Assembly (NCBI GenBank): GCA_910586615.1
Contig: CAJUJP010000047.1
Coordinates: 1 to 25,538 of the forward strand
Source of the DNA: an uncultured Lachnospiraceae bacterium
Lineage (GTDB): Bacteria > Bacillota > Clostridia > Lachnospirales > Lachnospiraceae
Direction of reading: 5' to 3'
DNA length: 25,538 nt
Numbering within the stretch: the stretch's first letter is position 1; every line of letters begins with the position of its first letter. Shown in pieces: positions 1 to 8,607 of this stretch. The notes beneath the pieces were generated by a model. The model saw only the letters and a program-made list of their open reading frames with translations, made no database searches and was not told where the DNA came from. Made by a program: the position numbers and the translations under genes.

Positions 1-1
1 C

Positions 2-511
2 CAGACCACCCAGTCGATTCTGCAGCTTTTGAAACAGATTAACAGAGATTTTGGGATTACAATTGTTATTATTACTCATGAGATGTCGGTGGTCCGGGAA
101 ATCTGTTCCCACGTGGCAATCATCGGAAACGGCCGTCTGGTGGAACAGGGCAGGGTGGCGGATGTTTTTTCCCATCCGAAGACGAAGGAAGCAAAAGAAC
201 TGATCGTGAAAGGAAGAGGGGAAGAGCGTCGGACGCTGGAAAGCCGCCAGAGGGATATGATGAAGGGGAAATGCTGTATCCGCATCGTTTTTTCCGTGAA
301 TTCGTCTTTTGAGCCGGTTATTGCCAATATGGTGCTGCGGTTCGGACAGCCCATCAACATCCTCCGGGCTGACACGAAGAACGTGGAGGGGATCGCCAGA
401 GGCGAGATGATCTTAAGCCTGCCGGATGATCTGCAGATGCAGAAGGATATGAAAGAGTATTTGATCCAGAGAGGTCTTGCTGTAGAGGAGGTGGACGGTT
501 ATGTGGACTAG
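2..511 (+). CDS. metN: Methionine ABC transporter ATP-binding protein MetN (3' part)
   Basis: This is the C-terminal part of the ATPase that energises methionine import through MetI; the gene enters from the left edge in frame 2. The first visible residues (QTTQSIL) follow directly on what would be the D-loop, so Walker A, signature and Walker B lie outside the window. Visible are the switch histidine in IITHEM and the end of the nucleotide-binding domain (GRLVEQG). After a short linker there is a C-terminal region of about 75 residues (from RIVFSV to the end) that fits the NIL domain, the methionine-sensing regulatory domain of MetN. The stop overlaps the start of metI by 11 bp, which indicates translational coupling. 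MetN rather than another importer ATPase is supported by the NIL-like tail plus the MetI and MetQ neighbours. Confidence 0.93.
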   Translation, partial: QTTQSILQLLKQINRDFGITIVIITHEMSVVREICSHVAIIGNGRLVEQGRVADVFSHPKTKEAKELIVKGRGEERRTLESRQRDMMKGKCCIRIVFSVNSSFEPVIANMVLRFGQPINILRADTKNVEGIARGEMILSLPDDLQMQKDMKEYLIQRGLAVEEVDGYVD

Positions 512-1163
512 CGAAATGACGATTATGATGCTGGACGGCGTGAAAGAGACGCTTTTTATGACGCTGCTGTCCACGGTATTCGGCTATCTGCTGGGAGTGC
601 CAATGGGAATTGCCCTGGCGGTGACGGACCAGAACGGTATCAGGCCGAATGCTGTAGTCTATAAGATACTTGATGTGGTGGCTAACATAGTCAGAAGTAT
701 TCCATTTCTGATCCTGCTGCTCCTGCTGATGCCGGTGACGAAGATGCTTGTGGGCAAAACTTACGGTACGGCGGCCACGGTAGTTCCGCTGACCGTTGCG
801 GCAGCGCCTTTTATCGGCCGTATGATCGAGTCTTCCATCAATGAGGTGGACCGGGGTGTGATCGAGGCGGCGCAGAGCATGGGCGCAGGCACCATGACCA
901 TCATTACCAGAGTGCTGCTGGTGGAAGCGCGGACCTCCATTCTGGTAGGCGTTACCATTGCGCTGGGCACGATTCTCGGTTATTCCGCCATGGCAGGTAT
1001 TGTGGGCGGCGGCGGTCTGGGTGATATCGCCATGCGTTACGGTTACTACCGTTATGATGAGGCAATTATGTTTGTGTCTGTGGTGCTGCTGGTGGTGCTG
1101 GTACAGATTTTCCAGACGCTGGGTATGAAGATGTCGGTGAAGCTGGACCGCAGAAAGCGGTAA
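501..1163 (+). CDS. metI: Methionine ABC transporter permease MetI
   Basis: Integral membrane permease of the D-methionine/L-methionine importer, 220 residues, the usual size for MetI. Hydrophobic stretches give about five membrane helices. The cytoplasmic coupling loop is visible as EAAQSMGAG, the EAA motif that docks on MetN, followed by the typical GYSAMAGIVGGGGLGD segment near the last helices. The ATG lies inside the end of metN (ATGTGGACTAG), so no separate promoter is expected. Preceding AGAGGAGGTGG (about 484-494) can serve as ribosome site. With metN before and the NlpA-type lipoprotein after it, the three genes form the classical MetNIQ importer. Confidence 0.93.
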   Translation: MWTSEMTIMMLDGVKETLFMTLLSTVFGYLLGVPMGIALAVTDQNGIRPNAVVYKILDVVANIVRSIPFLILLLLLMPVTKMLVGKTYGTAATVVPLTVAAAPFIGRMIESSINEVDRGVIEAAQSMGAGTMTIITRVLLVEARTSILVGVTIALGTILGYSAMAGIVGGGGLGDIAMRYGYYRYDEAIMFVSVVLLVVLVQIFQTLGMKMSVKLDRRKR

Positions 1164-1328
1164 AAGACGGGAAATGTGTTTTTGTTACTAAATCTTGCAA
1201 GCATGTACTGGAAACTGCTTATGAGATACATACGTGCGGTACAAATGAGGAGAGGTGCCGGACGGTAAAGACAATGTGACGTGCTTTTGATGGAATCAAA
1301 GGCATAACAGAAAGAGGAGGATACTATT

Positions 1329-2150
1329 ATGAAAAAAAAGTTTATCGCAGGTATTTTGACGGCATCACTGGCGCTTGGTGTGCTGACGGCGTGCGGCGGC
1401 ACGGATGAAAGTGCACAGGGCGGGGTTATCACGGTTGCGGCATCCGCTACGCCTCATGCGGAGATTCTTGAGCAGGTGAAGCCGATCCTTGCAGACCAGG
1501 GATGGGATCTGCAGGTAACTGTATTTAACGATTACGTACAGCCCAATCAGGTAGTGGAAAGCGGAGAGTTTGACGCAAATTATTTCCAGCATATTCCTTA
1601 TCTGGATTCCTTTAATGAAGAGCATGGCACACATCTTGTCAATGCCGGCGGCATTCATTATGAGCCTTTCGGGATCTATCCGGGCACGAAGAGTGATCTG
1701 GCGACGCTGGAAAAAGGCGATGTGATTGCAGTACCCAACGATACGACTAATGAAGCGAGAGCGCTTCTGCTGCTGCAGGACAATGGCATCATCACACTCA
1801 AAGACGGCGTAGGTCTGGAAGCGACTACGAGAGATATCGTGGATAACCCGAAGGAGATTGAGATCCAGGAACTGGAAGCGGCTCAGGTTCCCCGGGTGAA
1901 GGACGAAGTGGCATTTGTAGTCCTGAACGGCAATTATGCGTTGGAGGCAGGATTTTCTGTGAGCAAGGATTCCGTAGCCTATGAGCAGTCCGATTCCGAG
2001 GCGGCTCAGACATATGTGAACGTGATCGCAGTCAAAGAAGGCAATGAGGGAAGCGATGCAGTCAAAGCGCTGGTGGACGTACTGAAATCCGATGAGATTA
2101 CGGAGTATATCAACAATACTTATGACGGCGGTGTGATTCCTTTTAAATGA
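1329..2150 (+). CDS. metQ: Methionine-binding lipoprotein MetQ (NlpA family)
   Basis: Substrate-binding lipoprotein of the methionine importer, 273 residues. The N-terminus is a lipoprotein signal: KKK, a hydrophobic core, then the lipobox LTAC at residues 19-22, so Cys22 would be lipidated and hold the protein on the outer face of the membrane. The mature part has NlpA/MetQ hallmarks: TVAASATPHAEIL, the stretch GEFDANYFQHIPYL, and the ending YDGGVIPF. A strong ribosome site (AGAGGAGG, ending 8 nt before the ATG) fixes the start. The 165-bp gap after metI contains no SAM-I riboswitch or other leader I recognise. A terminator follows at 2211-2260. Confidence 0.93.
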   Translation: MKKKFIAGILTASLALGVLTACGGTDESAQGGVITVAASATPHAEILEQVKPILADQGWDLQVTVFNDYVQPNQVVESGEFDANYFQHIPYLDSFNEEHGTHLVNAGGIHYEPFGIYPGTKSDLATLEKGDVIAVPNDTTNEARALLLLQDNGIITLKDGVGLEATTRDIVDNPKEIEIQELEAAQVPRVKDEVAFVVLNGNYALEAGFSVSKDSVAYEQSDSEAAQTYVNVIAVKEGNEGSDAVKALVDVLKSDEITEYINNTYDGGVIPFK

Positions 2151-2210
2151 TCATAGCCGGCTGTAAATTTTGATACAGAACGCTATGGATATACGACAGA
2201 TACGAACAGG

Positions 2211-2260
2211 AGCCGGGCTTGCCAGAATCGGCGGAAATTGGCGGCCCGGCTGCTTTTTTT
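2211..2260 (+). terminator. Intrinsic terminator of the metNIQ operon
   Basis: Perfect 8-bp stem AGCCGGGC (2211-2218) with GCCCGGCT (2244-2251), extended inside by GCCA/TGGC, followed by a run of seven T at 2254-2260. It lies 60 bp after the metQ stop. Confidence 0.88.
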
Positions 2261-2262
2261 CC

Positions 2263-2291
2263 TTGATTTTCGTAGAAAAAGCAGATATAAT
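2263..2291 (+). promoter_or_regulatory. Sigma-70 type promoter of the hybrid histidine kinase
   Basis: TTGATT at 2263-2268, a 17-bp spacer and a perfect TATAAT at 2286-2291. Transcription would start near 2298, giving a leader of about 140 nt before the kinase start. The promoter directly follows the met terminator, so the kinase is an independent unit. Confidence 0.72.
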
Positions 2292-2294
2292 TCT

Positions 2295-2323
2295 AAATGT
2301 GTATCTCAGTACGCACATTTTTT
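2295..2323 (+). terminator. Possible leader terminator or attenuator hairpin
   Basis: AAATGTG (2295-2301) pairs with CACATTT (2314-2320) and the T run continues to 2323. The stem is short and AT-rich, and it starts at or just before the predicted transcription start. It may be a weak terminator or simply part of the leader structure. Confidence 0.35.
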
Positions 2324-2349
2324 ATAAATAAGGTCCAGATAGATGAGGC

Positions 2350-2393
2350 TGCGAAGCGAATCTCGCAAAGTTATTTGCGAAGCAAATTACTTT
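2350..2393 (+). other. Two adjacent hairpins in the kinase leader
   Basis: The first hairpin is TGCGA (2350-2354) with TCGCA (2363-2367). The second is a 12-bp stem with one mismatch, 2367-2378 with 2382-2393, closed by a GAA triloop. The octamer TGCGAAGC occurs in both (2350-2357 and 2376-2383). The second stem ends in ACTTTT, so it could act as a weak terminator. The ribosome site of the kinase begins about 28 nt downstream. No known riboswitch is recognised. Confidence 0.55.
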
Positions 2394-2438
2394 TATGGTA
2401 ATCACCCGGCTTGAAGGATTTAAGGAGGAAAAGGTTAT

Positions 2439-2546
2439 ATGGATATCCACAATGTAAAGCGTAAGACGACAAGTTTTCTAATTGGCAGTTTTGCGTTGCT
2501 TCTGGTAGTCAGTGCAGGAGTTTTTTTAGTTTGGGAGTCTATATGA
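2439..2546 (+). other. Out-of-frame 5' end of the histidine kinase (first membrane helix)
   Basis: An ATG at 2439 with a good ribosome site (AAGGAGG, 2422-2428) begins a 35-residue reading that starts MDIHNVKRKT and continues as a hydrophobic helix (FLIGSFALLLVVSAGVF). It stops at TGA 2544-2546. The downstream kinase lacks its first transmembrane helix, and this peptide is exactly such a helix preceded by a positive cytoplasmic tail. One extra T in the seven-T run at 2521-2527 would join both frames as GVFFSLGVYMS. The intact gene would run 2439-4999, about 854 residues. The break may be a real mutation, a phase-variable tract, slippage, or a sequence error. Confidence 0.75.
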
Positions 2547-4999
2547 GCAGGGTCAGCAAGAATGCCATTGATAAGGTGGGCAGTCTGTATATGACTGGTA
2601 TAAATGAACAGATTACGTCCCATTTCCGGACACTTATGGAACTGAAGCTGGAACAGGCGGAAGCTGTAGTGACGGTGGTTTCACAGGATATGGACATCAA
2701 TGCCCTGTACGGGGAACTGATCTACAGAACAAATGTCAGGAACTTTGACTATCTGGCGCTTTGCACTGAGGACGGAGAGATAGAAATGCTATACGGAAAC
2801 CAGCTTCGTCTTGCTGATCCGGAGCCCTTTTTTACGTCCTTGCGTAACAAGCAGAAAAAGGTTGCAGTGGGAGTTGACAGCAAAGGAAATGAAGCGGTGA
2901 TGTTCGGTATCAATGCGACTTATCCGATGAAAAGCGGCGGAGAATCCATGGCTATCATTGTGGCGCTTCCTCTTGAATATATCAGTGAGATGCTGGCGAC
3001 AGAGGGAGAGAGCGAACTGATGTACTCTAATATCATCCGGCAGGACGGAAGCTTTATTGTTAAAAACATGAAAGGCGATCATGCGGACTATTTCAGCAAT
3101 CTGTACGACCGGTATCAGAATGATGATAAAGAGAAAATAGATGCATACATACAGGAACTCGCCGACGCCATGGCGAAGGGGGAAAGCTACTCTGCCATTC
3201 AGGATTTTGATGGCAGCAGACAGCAGGTATACTGTACTGACCTGCCATATTCGGAATGGCATCTGGTGACGATTCTGCCTTTTGGTATTCTGAATGAGAC
3301 AGTGGACGGAATGAGTCAGAACAGAACCGTGGCAACTATGGCATCCTTTGCAGTGATTCTTGTTGTGCTGATGTTTATTTTTGTTACATATTATAAGATG
3401 ACCCAGCAGCAGCTGCGGGATCTGAATGAAGCACGGCAGGATGCACTGCAGGCGACGAAAGCCAAAAGCGAATTCCTTTCGAATATGAGCCATGACATCC
3501 GTACCCCCATGAATGCCATTGTAGGTATGACAGCCATTGCCACGGCACATATTGACGATAAAGAGCAGGTACAGAACTGTCTCAGAAAAATTGCGCTTTC
3601 CGGTAAGCATCTGCTGGGACTGATCAACGATGTACTGGATATGTCCAAGATCGAGAGCGGAAAGATGACGCTGACGGCGGAGAGAGTGTCCCTGCGTGAA
3701 GTCATCGAAGGGATTGTCAGTATTGTGCAGACACAGGTCAAGGCCAAGGGACAGAGCTTTAATGTGCATATTGATAACATTACGGTGGAGGACGTATACT
3801 GCGATAGTGTCCGCATGAACCAGGTGTTGCTGAACCTGTTGTCCAATGCGGTGAAATATACCCAGGAAGGCGGCACGATCCAGTTATCTCTGTACCAGGA
3901 GAAAGAAACGCCGGAAAAGGGTGAGGCGTATGTAAAAACGCATGTGGTTGTTCAGGACAACGGGATCGGCATGACGCCGGAATTTCTGGAACACATTTTT
4001 GACTCATATTCCAGGGCGGATAGTAAGCGCGTGCAGAAGACAGAGGGAGCCGGTCTTGGCATGGCCATTACCAAGTACATCGTGGATGCGATGGAAGGAA
4101 AGATCACTGTGGAGAGTGAGCCAAACAAGGGAACTCAGTTCCACCTGATTCTGGATCTGGAAAAAGCTGCAGAAGAAGAGGTGAATATGGTTCTTCCCGC
4201 ATGGAAAATGCTTGTGGTGGATGATGATGAGACACTGTGCCGCACGGCAGTGGACGCGCTGGATTCCATCGGCATTCAGGCTGACTGGACCATGAGCGGC
4301 GAGAAAGCCCTCGATATGATCAGGAAGCATCACCAGATGCGGGATGATTATCAGATCATTCTGCTGGATTGGAAGCTTCCGGATATGGACGGTCTGCGGG
4401 TTGCAAGACAGATCCGTCATATTATTGAGGAAGATATGCCTATCATCCTGATCTCGGCGTATGATTGGAGCGAGTTCGAGACGGAGGCGAGAGAAGCCGG
4501 CATCACCGGTTTTATCTCAAAGCCGCTGTTTAAATCCACGCTGTTCTATGGATTAAAGAAATACATGGGCGTAGAGGATAACGATGATCTGGCAGGAGCG
4601 GCTTCGGATATGGAACTGGCCGGACGGCATGTGCTGGTTGCCGAAGACAATGAGCTGAACTGGGAAGTGCTCAAAGAACTGTTGTCCGATATCGGCATGG
4701 AACTGGAATGGGCGGAAAATGGTAAAATCTGTATGGAAATGTTCCAGAAATCTGAGCCGGGCTATTATGACGTGATTCTTATGGATGTTCGTATGCCTGT
4801 GATGAACGGATATGAGGCTACCGGAGCCATTCGTGGACTGAAACGGGCCGATGCGCAGGAGATCCCCATCATTGCCATGACGGCGGATGCTTTTTCCGAA
4901 GATATCCAGAAGTGCCTGGACAGCGGTATGAACGCTCATACGGCAAAACCGATCAATGTGGGAGAGGTGATTTCCCTGTTGAAAAAATATATTTTGTAA
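2531..4999 (+). CDS. Membrane hybrid sensor histidine kinase with two receiver domains
   Basis: Multidomain signal transducer. Residue numbers count from the TTG at 2531; the next in-frame ATG is at 2543. Residues 1 to about 260 form an extracellular sensor region, probably Cache-like (for example SNIIRQDGSFIVKN); its ligand is unknown. A membrane helix lies at about 267-290. The HisKA box FLSNMSHDIRTPMNA has the phospho-accepting His321. The ATPase domain shows the N box NLLSNAVKYT, DNGIGM, and GAGLGMAI. Two receiver domains follow: the first with VVDDDE and Asp613 in LLDWKLPDMDG, the second with VAEDNELN and Asp752 in LMDVRMPVMNG. No Hpt domain or DNA-binding output is present, so phosphate must pass to other proteins. 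The N-terminal helix is encoded out of frame just upstream (2439-2546), so as written the protein would be single-pass and probably misplaced. A terminator follows. Confidence 0.9.
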   Translation: MGVYMSRVSKNAIDKVGSLYMTGINEQITSHFRTLMELKLEQAEAVVTVVSQDMDINALYGELIYRTNVRNFDYLALCTEDGEIEMLYGNQLRLADPEPFFTSLRNKQKKVAVGVDSKGNEAVMFGINATYPMKSGGESMAIIVALPLEYISEMLATEGESELMYSNIIRQDGSFIVKNMKGDHADYFSNLYDRYQNDDKEKIDAYIQELADAMAKGESYSAIQDFDGSRQQVYCTDLPYSEWHLVTILPFGILNETVDGMSQNRTVATMASFAVILVVLMFIFVTYYKMTQQQLRDLNEARQDALQATKAKSEFLSNMSHDIRTPMNAIVGMTAIATAHIDDKEQVQNCLRKIALSGKHLLGLINDVLDMSKIESGKMTLTAERVSLREVIEGIVSIVQTQVKAKGQSFNVHIDNITVEDVYCDSVRMNQVLLNLLSNAVKYTQEGGTIQLSLYQEKETPEKGEAYVKTHVVVQDNGIGMTPEFLEHIFDSYSRADSKRVQKTEGAGLGMAITKYIVDAMEGKITVESEPNKGTQFHLILDLEKAAEEEVNMVLPAWKMLVVDDDETLCRTAVDALDSIGIQADWTMSGEKALDMIRKHHQMRDDYQIILLDWKLPDMDGLRVARQIRHIIEEDMPIILISAYDWSEFETEAREAGITGFISKPLFKSTLFYGLKKYMGVEDNDDLAGAASDMELAGRHVLVAEDNELNWEVLKELLSDIGMELEWAENGKICMEMFQKSEPGYYDVILMDVRMPVMNGYEATGAIRGLKRADAQEIPIIAMTADAFSEDIQKCLDSGMNAHTAKPINVGEVISLLKKYIL

Positions 5000-5018
5000 A
5001 CATAGAAATATGCCGCAT

Positions 5019-5062
5019 ACGCTTCCGGGGCAGTGCTTTGACTGCCGCGGAGGCGTTTTTTT
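5019..5062 (+). terminator. Intrinsic terminator after the histidine kinase
   Basis: Long, nearly perfect stem: ACGCTTCCGGGGCAGT (from 5019) with ACTGCCGCGGAGGCGT (ending 5056), two mismatched pairs (T/G and G/G), a short loop, and a run of seven T at 5056-5062. Confidence 0.9.
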
Positions 5063-5132
5063 GAAAAAAGCGTAATTTCAGACAGAATACATACAAAAAA
5101 CATATGTTATTTAAAAACAGGGGAAGCGGAAA

Positions 5133-8100
5133 ATGTCAGTTCAATTTTATTTCGGGGCATCCGGCTCCGGTAAGAGCAAAAAACTTCACGAAGACATCAT
5201 ACAGGCGTCAAGGCAGAATCCGAAGACCGATTATCTCCTGATCGTGCCTGATCAGTTTACCATGCAGACACAGATGGATCTGGTGGTAGAGCATCCCGAT
5301 CATATTATCATGAATATAGACGTGCTCAGCTTTGGCAGGCTTACCCATCGCATTCTGGAAGAGGTGGGAAGTAAGGATATGCCGGTTCTGGATGATACGG
5401 GCAAAAGCCTTGTACTGCGCAAGGCGGCCCAGCAGTGCAAGGAACAGCTGAAAGTGATGGGCCCGCATCTGCACAAGATCGGTTATATCCATGAGGTAAA
5501 GTCCGCTATTTCCGAATTTATGCAGTATGGCATCGGCATACAGGAGATGGAGAAACTGACAGAGTATGCCCGTTCCCGCGGTGCTTTGTACTACAAACTG
5601 CAGGATCTGGGTGTATTGTATCAGGCGTTTCTGGACTATATTCATGAGAAATTCATAACCACGGAGGAAACTCTGGACCGGCTTACGGAGGCGCTGCCCG
5701 GATCTGAGATTATCAGAAACAGCGTGATTGCTTTTGACGGATTTACCGGATTTACGCCCATTCAGAACAGAGTAATCCGTGAATTGATGAGATTAGCCAA
5801 GCGAGTCATTATAACAGTTACCATTGACGAAAGAGAGAACCCGTATCAGCAGGACGGGGAACATAAGCTTTTTCACCTGAGTAAAAAGACCGTGTCGGAC
5901 ATGCGCAGGCTGGCGGGGCAGGTGGACGTGACGGTGGACAAACCTGTGTGGTGTACTGACCGGATAAACGGGCGTTTGCCGCGGTTTGCGGGGAATGAGG
6001 AACTGGCTCATCTGGAACATAATCTTTTCCGGTATCCGGCACAGGTGTACGATGGGCCGGTGGAGCATCTTCGCTTGTATGAGGCTTCCAGTCCGAAGGA
6101 GGAGATCAGACAAGCCTGCATCGCCATACGGAAATTAATGATGGAGGGCGCGGGACTGCAGTATCGTGATATTGCCGTGGTCACAGGTGATATGGAGATC
6201 TATGGCAGTCTGATCGAGGAGGAATTTGCAAAGTTCGGCATTCCCATTTACCTGGATCACACCAGAGGGATTCTGCGCAATCCTTTTGCGGAATATATCA
6301 GGAGCGCTTTGCAGATCGTGCTGCAGGATTTCAGTTTTGAGTCGGTATTCCATTATCTGCGCACGGGATTGACCGGATTTGCGGCAGAGGATGTGGACAG
6401 GCTGGAAAACTATATCCGCCGGTTCGGCATCCGGGGCAGGAAAAAATGGAGCAGCATCTTTGTCTATAAAGAGGAAAACAAGGAGGGAGAAGAGGCGGCC
6501 CTTGCGCAGCTGGAAAGATATAACCTTTTGCGGGAACAACTGATGGATCAGCTTATGCCGCTTCTTAGTCCGGTGCACACCGCCGGGGAGATGGTGCGGG
6601 CCCTCTATGATTTTCTGGTGAAAAATGACCTGCAGCAGAAGCTTGCCGGCTTTGAGCGGCAGTTTCAGGCACAGGGAGATCTGGCGCGGGCGAAAGAGTA
6701 CGGGCAGATCTACGCGCTGGTGATCGACCTGCTGGATCAGATTTACGGACTGTTGGCGGAGGAAGAGATGGAGCGAAGGGAATTTGCGGACATTCTGGAT
6801 TCCGGGCTGACGGAGATCAGCGTGGGAACCATTCCCCAGAACGTGGATCGTGTGCTGGTGGGAGATATCGAGAGAACCCGTTTAAAGCAGGTCAGGATTC
6901 TTTTTCTTCTTGGGGTAAATGACGGGAATATTCCGAAAGGCGCAGGAAACGGGGGAATCATCTCAGACATTGATAGGGAGTTTTTGCGGGAGTCGGAACT
7001 GGAACTGGCACCGTCCCCCAGGCAGCAGATGTATATACAGCGTCTGTACCTGTATCTGAATATGACAAAACCTTCGGACCGGCTGTATCTGTCCTGTGCC
7101 AAGACGGGAAACGACGGGAAAAGTCTGCGCCCGGCTTATCTGATTGATCTGGTGCGCAAACTTTATCCGGCTCTTACGGTGGAGACACCGGAGGCAGATC
7201 CGGTGGAGGAACAGCTTGTGTGCGGACGGGACGGGATCGGACTGCTGGCGGATATGCTGCGGGAGTATGCGGGAGGCAGGCTGGACACAGAATCCGGAAA
7301 ACGGCTGTATACTTTTTACCACAGTTATCATAACAGGCCCGGATATCAGGATACGGTGGACCGGCTGATTGAGACGGCATTTTACCGCTATCAGGATACG
7401 CCGCTGTCCAAAATGGTGACAAAGGCTCTTTACGGCGCAATGCTGCAAAACAGTGTCAGCCGCCTGGAACGTTATGCCGCCTGTGCCTACGGGCATTTTC
7501 TGCAATACGGTCTGGCGCTGCGGGAGCGGGATGACTACAGCTTCGAGGATGTGGACATGGGCAATGTTTTTCACGGCGTTCTTGAACTGTTTGCGGAAAA
7601 ACTGACGGAACGGGGCTATACCTGGTTTGATTTTCCCGAAGATGAGGCGGGACAGATGGTGGAGGAGGCTGTGGAGGCTTATGCGGTGACCTATGGCGAG
7701 ACCATTCTGTACAGTAGTGCACGAAACCGCAGTCTCTTGAAGCGTATGACCAGAATCCTGCGGCGCACGGTACTGACCCTGCAGGCACAGCTTCGCAAAG
7801 GGGCTTTTGTGCCGGACCGGTTTGAGATGTCCTTTTCCATGATCGAGGATCTGGATGCTCTCAATATCGACCTGAGTGAGCAGGAAAAGATGCGCCTGAG
7901 AGGGCGGATCGACCGGGTGGATACCTGTGAGGCGGAGGACAAGGTTTATGTGAAAGTCATCGACTACAAATCCGGCACCCGCAAGTTCGATCTGGCGGCT
8001 CTTTATTACGGGCTGCAGCTGCAGCTGGTGGTTTATATGAACGCGGCGGTGGAGATGGAGCAGAAGAAGCATCCGGAGAAAAAAGTGGTGCCGGCGGCAA

Positions 8101-8594
8101 TGCTGTATTATCATATTGATGATCCCATGGTGGAGGACGGCGAAGGCATGACGCCGGAACAGATCAACAGAAAATTATTGCAGGAGTTGAAAATGACCGG
8201 AATAGTCAATGAAAATGATGAGGCCGTCAGACTTCTGGACAAAGAATTTACTGATAAGTCCGAAATCCTGCCGCTGGAACGAAAAAAAGACGGATCCTTT
8301 TCCGCATATTCAAGTGTCATAAAGGAAGAGGACATGAAAGTGGTCTCGAATTATGTTAACCATAAGATCCGGCAGATCGGCACCGGTATTCTGGGCGGAA
8401 CCATATCTGTCAATCCCTATGAACAGAATGGAAATCAGGCATGTACCTACTGCGCCTATAAAAGTGTGTGCGGGTTTGACGGCAGAATCGAGGGATACCG
8501 GATGCGCAGGCTTCCCGGAATGAGTGCGGACGAGGCATTGCAGCGTATGAAGGAAGAGAGTGGGGATATGTGCGGCAGATACCGAAGGATATAA
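5133..8594 (+). CDS. addB: ATP-dependent helicase/nuclease subunit B (AddB)
   Basis: AddB is one half of AddAB, the Gram-positive counterpart of RecBCD. The complex resects double-strand breaks for recombination and recognises Chi. The 1153-residue length is typical. The N-terminus has the Walker A GASGSGKS (residues 8-15). The C-terminal nuclease shows GRIDRVD with Asp927 and IDYKSG with Asp944 and Lys946. The iron-sulphur cluster cysteines are visible as Cys784 (AACAYGHF) and Cys1104, Cys1107 and Cys1113 (CTYCAYKSVC), the pattern known for AddB. The start follows a GGGGAAG ribosome site. The stop is 13 nt before addA, so the two are co-transcribed. No convincing promoter was found between the preceding terminator and the gene, although a TTGAAA lies at 5061. 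Confidence 0.96.
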   Translation: MSVQFYFGASGSGKSKKLHEDIIQASRQNPKTDYLLIVPDQFTMQTQMDLVVEHPDHIIMNIDVLSFGRLTHRILEEVGSKDMPVLDDTGKSLVLRKAAQQCKEQLKVMGPHLHKIGYIHEVKSAISEFMQYGIGIQEMEKLTEYARSRGALYYKLQDLGVLYQAFLDYIHEKFITTEETLDRLTEALPGSEIIRNSVIAFDGFTGFTPIQNRVIRELMRLAKRVIITVTIDERENPYQQDGEHKLFHLSKKTVSDMRRLAGQVDVTVDKPVWCTDRINGRLPRFAGNEELAHLEHNLFRYPAQVYDGPVEHLRLYEASSPKEEIRQACIAIRKLMMEGAGLQYRDIAVVTGDMEIYGSLIEEEFAKFGIPIYLDHTRGILRNPFAEYIRSALQIVLQDFSFESVFHYLRTGLTGFAAEDVDRLENYIRRFGIRGRKKWSSIFVYKEENKEGEEAALAQLERYNLLREQLMDQLMPLLSPVHTAGEMVRALYDFLVKNDLQQKLAGFERQFQAQGDLARAKEYGQIYALVIDLLDQIYGLLAEEEMERREFADILDSGLTEISVGTIPQNVDRVLVGDIERTRLKQVRILFLLGVNDGNIPKGAGNGGIISDIDREFLRESELELAPSPRQQMYIQRLYLYLNMTKPSDRLYLSCAKTGNDGKSLRPAYLIDLVRKLYPALTVETPEADPVEEQLVCGRDGIGLLADMLREYAGGRLDTESGKRLYTFYHSYHNRPGYQDTVDRLIETAFYRYQDTPLSKMVTKALYGAMLQNSVSRLERYAACAYGHFLQYGLALRERDDYSFEDVDMGNVFHGVLELFAEKLTERGYTWFDFPEDEAGQMVEEAVEAYAVTYGETILYSSARNRSLLKRMTRILRRTVLTLQAQLRKGAFVPDRFEMSFSMIEDLDALNIDLSEQEKMRLRGRIDRVDTCEAEDKVYVKVIDYKSGTRKFDLAALYYGLQLQLVVYMNAAVEMEQKKHPEKKVVPAAMLYYHIDDPMVEDGEGMTPEQINRKLLQELKMTGIVNENDEAVRLLDKEFTDKSEILPLERKKDGSFSAYSSVIKEEDMKVVSNYVNHKIRQIGTGILGGTISVNPYEQNGNQACTYCAYKSVCGFDGRIEGYRMRRLPGMSADEALQRMKEESGDMCGRYRRI

Positions 8595-8607
8595 AAGTGG
8601 AGGAAAA

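Noticed and set aside
1164..1328. SAM or T-box riboswitch before metQ
   Set aside because: A methionine gene invites this, but I found neither the SAM-I core (such as AGAGAGGTGGAGGGA) nor a T-box, and no terminator hairpin; the gap also lies inside the operon.
2789..3769. A 326-codon open reading on the - strand inside the histidine kinase
   Set aside because: The + strand encodes the sensor and HisKA domains with clear motifs; the reverse reading resembles no protein and is His/Cys-rich noise.
6963..8114. A 383-codon open reading on the - strand inside addB
   Set aside because: It is antisense to the conserved AddB nuclease and helicase coding sequence, has low-complexity His/Gln/Leu-rich composition typical of reverse readings, and has no ribosome site.
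8560..8607. Upstream start of AddA inside addB
   Set aside because: The ATG at 8608 has a proper GTGGAGG site and begins directly before the conserved SFTEQQQ helicase start; the extra 16 residues are not conserved-looking.
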